A stretch of 52,895 bases of DNA from Mycolicibacterium porcinum (GTDB lineage: Bacteria > Actinomycetota > Actinomycetes > Mycobacteriales > Mycobacteriaceae), in NCBI GenBank assembly GCA_001942045.1, contig MSTD01000005.1:70642-123536 (forward strand), written 5' to 3'. The notes beneath the pieces are model-generated. The model was not told where the DNA came from, did not search any database, and saw only the letters and a list, made by a program, of their open reading frames with translations. Shown one piece after another: positions 18,024 through 26,737 of this stretch. The first letter of the stretch is position 1, and each line of letters begins with the position of its first letter. A program made the translations under genes and the position numbers.

Positions 18024-18596
18024 TCACGGCTGGCTGAGCTCGCCGAGCGAAAAGTCGAGGGCCACAGGTTCTTCAGTGCGGACCCGGTCGCCGGTAAGAG
18101 CGTCGCCCCGCTGGTATGCGCCGTCGTTCAGCACGTGGGTGAGGAAGCGTTCCTCCGCGTCGGAGTCGAGATCGACAATCCAATAGCGCTCGATGCCGGC
18201 CTTCGCGTACTCGTAGAGCTTCATCACCCGGTCGGTGCGACGCGAACCGGGGGACCCGATCTCGATGACCAGTGCGACATCCGACGCATCCACGCGCACC
18301 GGGTTGCGATCGACGACGCTGCGGTTGACGACGACAAGGTCGGGATCACGCACGGTCGGTGGAAAGCGCGCCTCCACTGTGATCTCGACTTCCTGTAGCA
18401 CCACGAGCGAGTCCGGTAGTACGGCCCGGATCAGCTGCGAAAGATTCCGAGACACAATCTGGTGAAGCGGACGTGGCCGCGGTGTCATCACGATGCCCCC
18501 CTCGACGAGCTCCCAGCGACGCGCCTCATCCAGATCGAGGGCGTCCCACTGTTCGAGCGTCACCAGGTCACGGGGTAATTCGGCCAATCCCGTCAC
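18024..18596 (-). CDS. Uma2-family (DUF820) putative PD-(D/E)XK endonuclease
   Basis: 190 residues from GTG 18596, chosen because GGAGG lies six bases upstream and family similarity starts there. Landmarks: RRWELVEGGIVMTPRPRPLHQ, then RDPDLVVV (catalytic Asp), LVIEIGSPGSRRTDRVMKLYEYAKAGIERYWIVDL (Glu of the nuclease core, with Ser-Arg where many have a catalytic Lys). Uma2 proteins are abundant in cyanobacteria and actinobacteria and have a restriction-endonuclease fold, but their role is unknown; Tn7-like transposition, defence and housekeeping have all been proposed. No partner gene is adjacent. It is divergent from the arsR-type gene. Confidence 0.78.
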   Translation of the reverse strand: MTGLAELPRDLVTLEQWDALDLDEARRWELVEGGIVMTPRPRPLHQIVSRNLSQLIRAVLPDSLVVLQEVEITVEARFPPTVRDPDLVVVNRSVVDRNPVRVDASDVALVIEIGSPGSRRTDRVMKLYEYAKAGIERYWIVDLDSDAEERFLTHVLNDGAYQRGDALTGDRVRTEEPVALDFSLGELSQP

Positions 18597-18697
18597 ACTG
18601 CACCTCCAAGGCCACCATTGAGTGCAGGCTACGCCTGCCCCTGGGTCCGCTCCTAGGCGAAGCATCGCGGTGACTACCGACAATCGTGCGAACACTC

Positions 18698-18728
18698 TTG
18701 ACAACATACAACCAATCGGTTGTATGTT
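18698..18728 (+). promoter_or_regulatory. Promoter with embedded operator for the ArsR/AHSA1 operon
   Basis: Perfect -35 box TTGACA at 18698-18703. A perfect inverted repeat follows: arms ACATACAACC (18704-18713) and GGTTGTATGT (18718-18727) around AATC. The -10 box is TATGTT (18723-18728) or TGTATG (18721-18726), so the palindrome fills the promoter spacer. The expected transcription start, about 18735, coincides with the GTG start codon, so the transcript may be leaderless. Confidence 0.65.
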
Positions 18729-18734
18729 AGAGCA

Positions 18735-19073
18735 GTGACCGAGAGCGATGAGGACCGGGCGGATGCCCTGTTCCACGCGCTCGCCGATCGGACCAGGCGG
18801 GACATCATGCGCCGGGTTCTGGCCGGTGAGCACTCGGTCTCGGTGCTCGCGGCGAAGTACGACATGAGCTTCGCGGCGGTGCAGAAGCACGTCGCCGTGC
18901 TGGAGAAGGCCGGGCTGATCATCAAGCGGCGCAACGGTCGTGAGCAGCTGGCCAGCGGTGACGTGGAGGCGGTGCGGTCGGTGGCGTCCATGTTGACTGA
19001 GCTGGAACAGGTTTGGCGTGGCCGCATCGCACGTATCGATGAACTGATCGCATCCGATCCCGAGGAGGACTGA
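18735..19073 (+). CDS. ArsR-family repressor (metal-independent, AHSA1-linked type)
   Basis: 112 residues beginning at GTG 18735. Nearly the whole protein is a winged helix: DALFHALADRTRRDIMRRVLAGEHSVSVLAAKYDMSF (helices 1-3), AVQKHVAVLEKAGLI (recognition helix), IKRRNGREQLAS (wing). No cysteine metal site is present, so a metal sensor is unlikely. This subfamily commonly sits just upstream of an SRPBCC/AHSA1 gene, as here (three bases apart), and represses its own operon. The palindrome between the -35 and -10 boxes is the probable binding site. There is no RBS, supporting leaderless translation. Confidence 0.87.
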   Translation: MTESDEDRADALFHALADRTRRDIMRRVLAGEHSVSVLAAKYDMSFAAVQKHVAVLEKAGLIIKRRNGREQLASGDVEAVRSVASMLTELEQVWRGRIARIDELIASDPEED

Positions 19074-19076
19074 CCC

Positions 19077-19562
19077 ATGCCTGTGACCGATGTCAAACAC
19101 GATCTCGACAAACTGACGCTGACGATCACCGCGGAGTTCGCGGCACCGGTGCAGCGCGTCTGGCAGGTCTACGCCGACCCGCGTCAGCTGGAGAAGGTGT
19201 GGGGGCCACCGACTTTCCCGGCGACAGTGGTCGACCACAGCTTCGCGCCCGGCGGCCGCGTCACCTACTTCATGACCGGCCCGGAGGGCGAGAAGTACGC
19301 GGGATACTGGGAGATCACCGCGGTCGACGAGCCGTCGAGCTTCTCATTCGATGACGGATTCGCCGACGAGGACTTCAACCCGAATCCCGAGCTGCCGGTG
19401 TCGAAGAACGTCTACACCTTCGCCGAACACAACGGAGGTACCCGCGCGGTCTATGTGAGCACCTACGCCTCTGCCGAAGCGCTTCAGCAGGTGTTGGACA
19501 TGGGTGTGGTCGAAGGCGCTTCTTCGGCGATCAACCAGATCGACGAACTACTCGCTGCCTGA
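19077..19562 (+). CDS. SRPBCC/AHSA1-domain protein
   Basis: 161 residues. Typical AHSA1-like SRPBCC fold: LTITAEFAAPVQRVWQVYADPRQLEKVWGPP at the N-terminus, then VTYFMTGPEGEKYAGYWEI and a C-terminal helix (AEALQQVLDMGVVEGASSAI). Proteins of this type form a hydrophobic cavity and are thought to bind small ligands; despite the name they are not Hsp90 cochaperones in bacteria. An RBS (GAGGAGG) overlaps the end of the arsR gene, and the start is three bases past its stop, so the two form one operon. The ligand could also be the signal relieving ArsR repression; that is inference. Confidence 0.85.
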   Translation: MPVTDVKHDLDKLTLTITAEFAAPVQRVWQVYADPRQLEKVWGPPTFPATVVDHSFAPGGRVTYFMTGPEGEKYAGYWEITAVDEPSSFSFDDGFADEDFNPNPELPVSKNVYTFAEHNGGTRAVYVSTYASAEALQQVLDMGVVEGASSAINQIDELLAA

Positions 19563-19563
19563 C

Positions 19564-20352
19564 CTACCGGTGCCGGCCGCCGGCCGTGGCGGCCACGGGA
19601 CGTGACTCGGCCTCGCTCGCCTCGGCACTGCGATCAGGCGCCAGCATGACGGCGGTGATCGGCACACCGAGGGCGAGCAGGCCGATCACGAAGACCGGGA
19701 ACAGGAACGAGAACACCTCGGGCCCACCGGGAACCGGCATCATGTGATCGACATTCACCCGGACCGCGGCCATACCGGTGTAGTGCATGCCGACCACGGC
19801 GACGCCCATCACCAGGCCGGCCACGAACCGCAGCCCGCGTGATTTGAGGACCAGGGTGAACCACAGCGCTGCGGTGGCGGCCACGACGGCGATCACGAAG
19901 GAGAGAACGACAAGGGTGGTGTCGTAGGTCATGGTGCCCTGCATCTGCACCGCCCACATGCCGGTGTAGTGCATCACCGCGACTGCCAGGCCGGTGATCA
20001 CGCCGCCGGCCAGCAGCCGGCGCAGGTCGAACTCGCGGCCGATGGTGATCAGACCGACGAACACGGCGGCGATCGCGATCACGGCCGAGGCGATCGTCCA
20101 GCCGAGGTGGTAGCGGACGGTGCTGTTGGGGATTGCGAAGCCGAGCATCGCGATGAAATGCATGAGCCAGATGCCAACCCCGCCAATGGCGATCGAGGCC
20201 ATCAGCAGCCAGCGGAGCCGATCGCGTCCGCTGGCTGCCCTGGCGCCGCAACGGGTGCAGGCCAGGCCGACGACCGAGCCCGTCACCGAGACGATGTATG
20301 CCAGGAACAGCAGCCAGAGGCCCATGTCGAAGTGATGTACTTGGTGGTTCAT
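19564..20352 (-). CDS. MHYT-domain seven-helix membrane sensor
   Basis: 262 residues, nearly all membrane. Three copies of the signature are visible: MHFIAMLG, MHYTGMWAV and MHYTGMAAVRV, each at the outer end of a helix. MHYT modules are proposed to bind a metal ion, perhaps copper, through the His and Met residues and to sense oxygen, CO or NO. Here there is no attached GGDEF, EAL or kinase domain, only a short polar C-tail. ATG 20352 was chosen since the first helix starts at about residue 10. The gene lies 42 bases after the conservon GTPase gene, same strand, so it is probably the last gene of that operon; in M. tuberculosis this position holds mfpA. Confidence 0.85.
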   Translation of the reverse strand: MNHQVHHFDMGLWLLFLAYIVSVTGSVVGLACTRCGARAASGRDRLRWLLMASIAIGGVGIWLMHFIAMLGFAIPNSTVRYHLGWTIASAVIAIAAVFVGLITIGREFDLRRLLAGGVITGLAVAVMHYTGMWAVQMQGTMTYDTTLVVLSFVIAVVAATAALWFTLVLKSRGLRFVAGLVMGVAVVGMHYTGMAAVRVNVDHMMPVPGGPEVFSFLFPVFVIGLLALGVPITAVMLAPDRSAEASEAESRPVAATAGGRHR

Positions 20353-20393
20353 GACGGGTTTCCTCGAGACTGTGAGACTGGCGGACGGTGGAT

Positions 20394-20978
20394 CTAGAAC
20401 GCTGACGTCGGAAGACGTTCCAGCGCGAACGAGGTGATCGCGATCAGCGCGTTCTTGGCCGACTCGCGTTCCCGCGCATCGACATTGATGATCGGAACAT
20501 TGGGTGACACGGAGAGCGCCTCGCGCAGTTCGTCGATGCTGTATTTGGGGGAGTCGTCGAACTCGTTGACGGCGATCAGGAACGGCAGGCTGCGGGCCTC
20601 GAAGAAGTCGACGGCCGCGAAGCTGTCCTCGAGCCTGCGGGTGTCGACGAGCACCACGGCGCCGATCGCGCCGTGGACCAGGTCGTCCCACATGAACCAG
20701 AACCGCCGCTGTCCCGGCGTGCCGAACAGATACAGCACCAGGTCGTCGGCGATCGTGATGCGGCCGAAATCCATGGCGACCGTGGTGGTTTCCTTGCCGG
20801 GGATCGCTTCGAGGTCGTCGTGACCCTGCGAGGCGTTCGTGACGAGGGCCTCGGTGCGCAACGGCACGATCTCCGACACGGCGCCGACGAACGTGGTCTT
20901 GCCGACGCCGAAGCCGCCGGCAATCACGATCTTCGTCGAAGACACCGTGGGGCCGGAGTCAGAGTGCGCGTAAGCCAC
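20394..20978 (-). CDS. Conservon GTPase (CvnD/MfpB type)
   Basis: 194-residue small Ras-like GTPase. P-loop GGFGVGKTTF at about residues 21-30, switch-II region LFGTPGQRRFWFMW (Gly-Thr-Pro-Gly-Gln), and NEFD as the guanine-specificity motif. It is the D component of actinobacterial conservons: signal from the kinase-like protein passes through the roadblock and DUF742 proteins to this GTPase. The M. tuberculosis Rv3362c relative works with the pentapeptide protein MfpA in protecting gyrase from fluoroquinolones. No mfpA is visible here. The start overlaps the DUF742 gene by 20 bases. Confidence 0.9.
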   Translation of the reverse strand: MAYAHSDSGPTVSSTKIVIAGGFGVGKTTFVGAVSEIVPLRTEALVTNASQGHDDLEAIPGKETTTVAMDFGRITIADDLVLYLFGTPGQRRFWFMWDDLVHGAIGAVVLVDTRRLEDSFAAVDFFEARSLPFLIAVNEFDDSPKYSIDELREALSVSPNVPIINVDARERESAKNALIAITSFALERLPTSAF

Positions 20979-21336
20979 TGAGGGTCCTTTCGATCAGTAG
21001 GCGCCGTTCTGCAACGGTCGAGCGGTCGGTCAGTGTGGCGTGAACACGAAGGTGGCCGCTGTCCACCAGGTCGCTCACCAGCACCCGGGTCACGCCGATG
21101 GGCAGACCGGCATACGCCGAGATCTCGGCGATCGACGGCCGGCTGTCGCACAGCCGGACGATGACGGCGGGAATGTCGCCCGGCGCGCAGTCGAGTTCAC
21201 CGGCCGGCACCAGGGCCTCCACCGGAGCTTCGATCGGTACCTCGACCCGAGCTCGGGTTCGTCCGCCGGTCAGGATGTACGGGCGCGCGCGACTGGCGGC
21301 CTGCTTCTGCTCGGGTCTGTCCATGCTCAGGGTCAT
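20959..21336 (-). CDS. DUF742 conservon protein (CvnC type)
   Basis: 125 residues from ATG 21336, which overlaps the stop of the roadblock gene (ATGA). The conserved core is clear: [11 protein letters not shown] near residue 20, then [33 protein letters not shown], a winged-helix-like segment, and [13 protein letters not shown] at the C-terminus. DUF742 proteins bridge the roadblock protein and the GTPase in conservons and may contact DNA or the kinase. A longer in-frame extension to 21432 was rejected since it lies inside the roadblock gene and lacks conservation. Confidence 0.88.
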   Translation of the reverse strand: MTLSMDRPEQKQAASRARPYILTGGRTRARVEVPIEAPVEALVPAGELDCAPGDIPAVIVRLCDSRPSIAEISAYAGLPIGVTRVLVSDLVDSGHLRVHATLTDRSTVAERRLLIERTLSGLRAL

Positions 21337-21788
21337 CGAGCTCCAGGCGTGGCGCGCGGCGTCGCCTCGACGGTCTTGCCGACCCGGTCGACCAGCAACG
21401 CCATTTCGTACCCGACCTGTCCGATGTCGCACGAGATCGAAGCCAGGGTGGCCAGATACGAACCGTTGCCGACGCCCATCAAGAGCAGGAAACCGTCGTC
21501 CATCTCGACGATCGACTGGCGTACGTTCCCGGCCTCGAACAGCCGGGCGGCGCCGGTGGACAAGCTCGCCAGACCGGAGGTGACCGCGGCCAGTTGTTCG
21601 GCGCGATCGGAGGGGAGGTGGGAGTTCGAGGCCATCAGCAGACCGTCGGCCGAAACGAGAATCGCGTGGGACACGCCCGGCACGTCACGGACGAAGTTGG
21701 ACACGAACCAGTCGAGGGTGCCCGAGGTCCCGGACGGTGTTGCAGCAGACCCCGCGGACCGTTCATGTGGTTGCGTGCCGGTGTTCAT
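21333..21788 (-). CDS. Roadblock/LC7-domain conservon protein (CvnB type)
   Basis: 151 residues. After a Ser/Thr/Gly-rich N-terminus comes the roadblock/LC7 fold: [31 protein letters not shown], then [33 protein letters not shown] and a final [12 protein letters not shown]. Such proteins act as GTPase-activating or scaffold partners for the CvnD GTPase. It overlaps the kinase-like gene upstream and the DUF742 gene downstream by four bases each. The M. tuberculosis equivalent is Rv3364c. Confidence 0.9.
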   Translation of the reverse strand: MNTGTQPHERSAGSAATPSGTSGTLDWFVSNFVRDVPGVSHAILVSADGLLMASNSHLPSDRAEQLAAVTSGLASLSTGAARLFEAGNVRQSIVEMDDGFLLLMGVGNGSYLATLASISCDIGQVGYEMALLVDRVGKTVEATPRATPGAR

Positions 21789-24424
21789 CGATCTCCTTCG
21801 ATTCGGCTGTGTGCTGCATCGGTTTCGGCTCGGCCCCTGCGTACGCCGGCCAGCTGGCGGCTCAGGATGTCTCGGATGGCGGCGGGATCATTGGCTCCGT
21901 CGGCCCTGGCCTGGGTGCCCGATCTTGCCTCATCCGGCACCAGGCGCGCTCCACGTTCGCGAATCGGCAGCCCGGATGCGGTGTGCCGCTTCGGTTCCTG
22001 CTCCTGGGCCTTCGCAGCGGCTTCCCAGCTGGCGTCGGCGGCGCTGGCCCAGACTCGGCCGCGGGATTCCGGCGTCGTCGGATCCATCAGCCACTCTGAG
22101 GCCATCCGCTCGAAGATCGGCGCACTCTCCAACCGCTCGGGCTCGATGTGCCGTTGCTCGGATTCGGTGTCTCGCGCGGGTTCCGGCCTCGGCGGAGCGG
22201 AGTTGTCCGGGCCGCCCGAGTTGGAATTGCCCGAGGTGAAGTAGGAGAGCGGATTTCCGCGCTGGGGTTCTTCCGGGGTTGCGGCCGGCGTCGGGGCGGT
22301 CAGCCCGTTCACCGGTGCCGGGATGCCGTTCACACCGCTGGCACCGGGCGATCGTTTCGGCAGTCCGCTGGCGGTCGACCGGGCGGTGGCATCCGGCCCG
22401 CGTTCGGGCTGGGCCGACGCGGCGTGCGAGCCGTTCGTCGCGGCCAGTGCCCCGCTGCCGGCGCTGGTGTGCGCACCACGCCCGCCGGTGCTGGACCGCG
22501 GCGAGGATTCGGTGAACGAGCCGTTGCGCAGATCGTCCAGCGTTTCGCCGACGCCGAGGGGTGTGACGAGCGTGCCCGGCAGGTGCACGCTCGCTGTGAC
22601 GCCGGGCCGGTCGGTCAGCGCCGCTGTTGTCCGCAGCCGCACCGTGGCCTCATGACGGCGCGCCAGTCGGCCGACCACGAAGAGACCCATTCGCTTGGCG
22701 GTTTCGGAGGTCACCTCGCCACCGAGCGCGAGCCGCTCGTTCGCGGCGGTCAAATCGTCCTTGGACATGCCCAGTCCACGGTCGGCCACCTCGACCAGCA
22801 GACCGGCGTCGACGGCGCGCCCCACCGTCACCAGCACCGGCGAGTCCGGCGGTGAATAGCGGAGCGCATTGTCGAGCAGCTCGGCGATCAGGTGGCCGAT
22901 GTCGCTTGCGGCCGAGCCGGCGATCGAGACGTCGGCCATGTGCCCGACCTGCACCCGGCGGTACTCCTCGACCTCGGACATCGCGGCGCGCAGCATGTCG
23001 GGCAATGGGACGGGGGCCGCGGCGCGGTGGCGTTCCACGGTGTCGGCGAGGACCAGCAGGTTGTCGCCGTTGCGGCGCATGCGCGTCGCGAGGTGGTCGA
23101 GGCGGAAGAGGTGATCGAGGCGGACCGGATCTTCTTCGTCGAGCTCGAGCGTCTCGATGAGGCTCAGCTGCTCTTCGACCAGCGACCGGCTTCGCCGCGA
23201 CAGCGTTTCGAACATGTCGCCGATCTGCAGGCGGACGCCGTGCTCGCTGGCGAGGCGGACCGCTTGGGAGTGGATGTCGTCGATCGCGCGGGCGAGCTGG
23301 CCCACTTCTTCATTGGTCCGGAACGGCAGTGCCTGGATCTCCGGCATGCCGCCGCCCTTGCTGAGGCGTTCGATCTCCTCGGGCAGTTCGACCTGCGCGA
23401 CCTGCAGCGCGCCCTGGCGCAGCCGGCCGATCGACCGGATCAGAGAGCGGCCGACCGCCAGGGCGAAGACGAGCGCGGCCAGCACGGCGCCGAGGATGAT
23501 CGCGGTGTCGCGCAGGGCGTCCGAACGCAAGATGTTGGCGCGGTGGTGCAACGTGCCGTCGAGGTCGGCGGACAGGCGTTGCGTCATCGTGCGGTACTGG
23601 TCGACGCTCGCCCGCATCGCCTCGGTGAAGGCGGGTGCGTGCACGCTGTCGGTGGACGACTGGGTGTAGGTGCCGCGACGAACGTCGGACTCCTTGGACA
23701 ACGCCGCGGTCTCATCCGTGGGCGCCACCCGGCTGAGTCGGTCGATGGCCGCGGCTTCGGCGCCTGCCGCGTCCGCCACCTTGGTGCGCAGTTCGTCGGA
23801 GTCGGCGAATTCGGGGGTGGCGATCAGCACCCGCTGCGTCGTCAGGGCGCGTTGCGCGGTGAGCGCGTCCACGAGTTGGTCGGCGAGTGGCCGCACGACA
23901 CGGTCGTCGACGGTTCCGGTGGTGGTCGCGATCGCGGAGACGACGCCGGATGCCACGGTGGCCGCGCGGTCGGCGATCACCCGCTGGGGCAGTGGTCCGG
24001 ATTTGATGTCGTCGCGCAGCGTCTTGGCGGTCGAGGTCGCGGCCGTCAGCTGTGCCGCGGCGGTCGGGTCGAACTCGGCGGACGTGATCAGGGTGTCGAG
24101 GGCCTTCGCGCTCTCGTCGAATTGTGTCAGGGGCTCCTCGAGCGGTGCGCCGGAGGCGGCGGCGTAGGCCAGTCCGTCGAGCCGGTCGACCAGCTCCACG
24201 GCCGGCACGACGACCACCGAGTTGTCGGAGGCCACGTTCAGCCGCGAGGCGGCCGACAACTCGCTGTAGATACGGACAGCGCCGAACGTGGCCGCGAGCA
24301 GGATCGGCAACACCAGGGTCGCCGCCACCTTCCATCGCAGCGGCCAGCTCTCGATCGATGTGCGAGAGGCCCGAGTCACGGTCGGACGCGCATGTTCTCC
24401 GACGCTCGGATCATGTGCATCCAC
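21785..24424 (-). CDS. Conservon histidine-kinase-like membrane sensor (CvnA type)
   Basis: About 879 residues. GTG 24424 is preferred because AAGGGTGG lies seven bases upstream; GTG 24442 is an alternative. Order: TM1 ([21 protein letters not shown]), an extracytoplasmic helical nitrate-sensor-like region of about 250 residues, TM2 ([22 protein letters not shown]), HAMP-like segment, dimerisation helix [21 protein letters not shown], then an HATPase domain with [25 protein letters not shown] and [10 protein letters not shown]. The last 230 residues are disordered, rich in Pro, Ser and Gly. As in other conservons, no response regulator is nearby; output probably goes to the GTPase. First gene of the operon. 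Confidence 0.88.
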   Translation of the reverse strand: MDAHDPSVGEHARPTVTRASRTSIESWPLRWKVAATLVLPILLAATFGAVRIYSELSAASRLNVASDNSVVVVPAVELVDRLDGLAYAAASGAPLEEPLTQFDESAKALDTLITSAEFDPTAAAQLTAATSTAKTLRDDIKSGPLPQRVIADRAATVASGVVSAIATTTGTVDDRVVRPLADQLVDALTAQRALTTQRVLIATPEFADSDELRTKVADAAGAEAAAIDRLSRVAPTDETAALSKESDVRRGTYTQSSTDSVHAPAFTEAMRASVDQYRTMTQRLSADLDGTLHHRANILRSDALRDTAIILGAVLAALVFALAVGRSLIRSIGRLRQGALQVAQVELPEEIERLSKGGGMPEIQALPFRTNEEVGQLARAIDDIHSQAVRLASEHGVRLQIGDMFETLSRRSRSLVEEQLSLIETLELDEEDPVRLDHLFRLDHLATRMRRNGDNLLVLADTVERHRAAAPVPLPDMLRAAMSEVEEYRRVQVGHMADVSIAGSAASDIGHLIAELLDNALRYSPPDSPVLVTVGRAVDAGLLVEVADRGLGMSKDDLTAANERLALGGEVTSETAKRMGLFVVGRLARRHEATVRLRTTAALTDRPGVTASVHLPGTLVTPLGVGETLDDLRNGSFTESSPRSSTGGRGAHTSAGSGALAATNGSHAASAQPERGPDATARSTASGLPKRSPGASGVNGIPAPVNGLTAPTPAATPEEPQRGNPLSYFTSGNSNSGGPDNSAPPRPEPARDTESEQRHIEPERLESAPIFERMASEWLMDPTTPESRGRVWASAADASWEAAAKAQEQEPKRHTASGLPIRERGARLVPDEARSGTQARADGANDPAAIRDILSRQLAGVRRGRAETDAAHSRIEGDR

Positions 24425-25299
24425 AGCCGTACCACCCTTCACCGAGCTAATTGACGTTCCAGCAGGGGAGCTCGGCCACGGGACAGGTTAAAGGATAGGT
24501 AACGATTCCGCATCGACGGGGCTAACGGCGGCGCGTTCGCTGGCGTACTTCCTTATTTTGTGGGCTGCCCTCACGTGCGAGTTTCTTGCGAATGTAAGAA
24601 AGTGGGCTGATTCCTGTCAGTGTCCCCGACGGGCAGCCGAGGCGAGCGACCGAATCCGGTAGCTGGGAGCTTCGGGGGCGACCACGGAAACCCCGGAACC
24701 GTCGAACTCCGTCGGTCAGTCTGAGGCTCGCGGGGTCCGGCCGAGCGGTCCCTGGTCGGGGTGTCTTCGGCACTTGTCGGATGGCGGTATTTACGGCAAA
24801 CCAGAGGCGGGTTACCGGCCGGCCGCCGGGCGACCTCGGTGGAGGTCTCGGCGGAGCTGTCCCATCGTGCTGGGCCGCGGAAACGACTGGCCCGGTTCGA
24901 GTTTGCGCCGCTCCGCGGTACCGGGAGTATCAGAAACAATGGATTCTGTTGTGCTGGAGGGTGATTCGGTGTCAAGACCACGCCGTGGGTATGGCCGGCC
25001 CGTTGCCCGGGCGGCCTGGTGCGCTCGGGGTCGGCTGGGTCGCCTTCCCGCGACTCGGCCGGTACGCGCAGGTCATCGCGCCGGTGTGCCCCGCTCCGGC
25101 TTGCCGGAGCAGTCACAGCAAATAATGTCAAATTCAGGAGTGTGAATTACGTCTCTGTTCAAGCTCTTTGGATGTGTAAAAGAGCTTTAAGAGGGATCCT
25201 TAAGGAGTCCACGGCCAACTCGATGCACCATCTCAGCTTGGCCGAGCACGCTTGGCACTGAGTAGAAGTGCCGTGAAGCTCTGCTGGAGGTCATTGAAC
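24425..25299. other. 875-base non-coding stretch between the conservon and the next gene
   Basis: No open frame here has family resemblance, an RBS-start pair and a sensible protein together. It should hold the conservon promoter (minus strand, about 24440-24520) and a promoter for the small gene at 25300. The last 170 bases (about 25126-25210) are distinctly AT-rich compared with the rest and contain a perfect inverted repeat (listed separately). A small RNA is possible but not demonstrated. Confidence 0.5.
25161..25187. repeat. Perfect 9-base inverted repeat in an AT-rich patch
   Basis: AAGCTCTTT, nine-base loop (25170-25178), AAAGAGCTT. The hairpin is followed by a second small repeat (TTAAG ... 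CTTAA, 25187-25197). It lies about 115 bases before the start of the small gene at 25300. It could be an operator, a leader structure or part of a small RNA. Confidence 0.4.
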
Positions 25300-25566
25300 A
25301 TGGCGATCAAGGCTGCCGGCTCGACTGTCATCGAGCTGGCGACGCATCCGCTTTGGTGTTCGTCGCAGCGGTACGCCCGTGAGCTTGCCGCGGCCAAACG
25401 CAGGCATCCGTCGTCCTATCGGCTCGACGACGAAGATGAGGCGCAGGATGCGGAGGCCCAGCGCCTGGCGCAGTCGGGGCTTCGGACCAACGCACTGGTA
25501 ACCCCGCTGGCCTGCGCCCGCGTCCTCACGTTGAACGCCGCCCGCGGCGAGGTCGTCGGGGACTGA
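25300..25566 (+). CDS. Small hypothetical protein, 88 residues
   Basis: Not recognised. The ATG at 25300 has a good RBS (CTGGAGG, nine bases before), and codon third positions are GC-rich, supporting real translation. The peptide begins MAIKAAGSTVIELATHPLW, has one basic stretch (RELAAAKRRHP), an acidic patch (RLDDEDEAQDAEAQRLAQ) likely helical, and two cysteines. No signal peptide or membrane helix. It stands alone between long intergenic regions, downstream of an AT-rich probable promoter area. Confidence 0.5.
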   Translation: MAIKAAGSTVIELATHPLWCSSQRYARELAAAKRRHPSSYRLDDEDEAQDAEAQRLAQSGLRTNALVTPLACARVLTLNAARGEVVGD

Positions 25567-25832
25567 CGTCAGCACCGCGATCGGGCAGCCGGTGAGGTAG
25601 GACGCTGCGGGCGACGGTCGATGCGACGAGCTGTTCGGCCGTCGCTGGGTCCTCGTTGTCGGCGGCCACGCTCAAGCCTAGATCTGGCGGCGCGCGCACC
25701 GCCGGGCGCCGTGGCCGAACCGTGATGAACGCTTGACCGAATTGTCTACGTGTGACTGCACATTCGGGCAGGTCGCGGCCCATACGATGACATCGTTCAA
25801 GATCATGGGGGCATCGCAGAGAGATCGGTTTG

Positions 25833-26642
25833 ATGCGCGCGGTAGTACAGGGTGTTCTCGTTCTGGTCGTGGTCGTCATGACCTATTTCTCTGGAGGTAC
25901 CAACAGCGTCGACACGGCGGCGGTGAGCCTGCCGTTGACCTCGACCATCGAATCGATCGCGCCGGCCCAGGGCGCCGTCGTCGGCGTCGGCCATCCCGTG
26001 GTGGTGACGTTCAAGAACGCGATCACCAACCGGTCATCGGTGGAACGCGCTCTCGGGCTGAAGACGACGCCGGCGCGTACGGGCACCTACGAGTGGCTCG
26101 ACGCCAATGTCGTGTCGTGGACCCCGAAACAGTTCTGGCCCGCGCACAGTACGGTGATGCTGTCAGTCAGCGGGATGCGGACGGAATTCCAAACCGGCCC
26201 AGCAGTTATCGGTGTGGCCGACATCTCCGATCACACCTTCACCGTGACCATCGACGGGATGGGTGAGGACCCGCCGATCGCCCTGCCGGCACCGCACCAC
26301 CTGCCGCACGCCGGCGAACCAGGGGTGCTGCTGGCTTCTCTGGGACGTCCGGAATACCCGACCCCGGTCGGCACCTACACGGTGCTCGGGAAAGACCGCA
26401 CGGTGAAGATGGATTCGAGCAGTGTCGGTATTCCCGTGGATGCCCCGGACGGCTATCTGCTGGACGTGGATTACGCGGTCCGGTTCACCCACCGGGGACT
26501 GTTCGTACATTCCGCGCCGTGGGCCGTGCCGTCGATGGGTCTGGACAACACCAGCCACGGTTGCATCAGCCTGATCCCGGCGGCCGCCGAGTGGTACTTC
26601 AACACGGTCAACATTGGTGATCCGGTGATCGTGCAGGAGTAG
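25833..26642 (+). CDS. L,D-transpeptidase (YkuD domain) with N-terminal Ig-like domain
   Basis: 269 residues from ATG 25833. The N-terminal segment (residues 2-25) is a signal anchor or signal peptide. An immunoglobulin-like domain follows (IESIAPAQGAVVGVGHPVVVTF, later SWTPKQFWPAHSTVMLSVSG). The catalytic domain covers about 125-269 with FVHSAPW and SHGCISL, giving the histidine and nucleophilic cysteine. L,D-transpeptidases make the 3-3 cross-links that dominate mycobacterial peptidoglycan, outside the membrane, and are inhibited by carbapenems. It has one Ig domain and no long C-terminal tail, closer to LdtMt1-type length than to LdtMt2. A strong terminator follows at 26685. Confidence 0.9.
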   Translation: MRAVVQGVLVLVVVVMTYFSGGTNSVDTAAVSLPLTSTIESIAPAQGAVVGVGHPVVVTFKNAITNRSSVERALGLKTTPARTGTYEWLDANVVSWTPKQFWPAHSTVMLSVSGMRTEFQTGPAVIGVADISDHTFTVTIDGMGEDPPIALPAPHHLPHAGEPGVLLASLGRPEYPTPVGTYTVLGKDRTVKMDSSSVGIPVDAPDGYLLDVDYAVRFTHRGLFVHSAPWAVPSMGLDNTSHGCISLIPAAAEWYFNTVNIGDPVIVQE

Positions 26643-26684
26643 CGAATCCCGCTGCGGGGCAAAGAACACACCCTCAAGTACAGA

Positions 26685-26716
26685 AAAGGCGCCTGGCTCG
26701 TGAGCCAGGCGCCTTT
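26685..26716. terminator. Bidirectional intrinsic terminator
   Basis: Fifteen-base perfect inverted repeat: arm AAAGGCGCCTGGCTC (26685-26699), two-base turn, arm GAGCCAGGCGCCTTT (26702-26716). The A-run before and T-run after the stem serve as U-tracts on both strands. It separates the convergent L,D-transpeptidase gene and the Pro/Ala-rich secreted-protein gene. Confidence 0.85.
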
Positions 26717-26737
26717 GTGACGCTCAGAGGGTGGGTG

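Noticed and set aside
18024..18596. Defence island around the Uma2-family gene
   Set aside because: No restriction, toxin-antitoxin, CRISPR or transposon gene nearby; Uma2 alone is weak evidence.
18597..19238. N-terminal extension of the Uma2 gene to 19238
   Set aside because: It would run through the arsR gene and its promoter; family similarity and a GGAGG RBS begin at 18596.
22892..24454. 520-codon plus-strand frame opposite the conservon kinase gene
   Set aside because: Shadow frame; the kinase domains on the other strand are well conserved.
24781..25125. 114-codon plus-strand open frame
   Set aside because: No RBS at its start, irregular codon use and no recognisable motif.
24571..25131. 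186-codon minus-strand open frame in the gap beyond the conservon
   Set aside because: Random-looking composition (Arg/Pro/Ser-rich), no RBS, no family resemblance.
26685..26716. Possible attachment site or IS terminal repeat at the 15-base inverted repeat
   Set aside because: Position between convergent genes and flanking A/T runs fit an intrinsic terminator; no transposase or target duplication is present.
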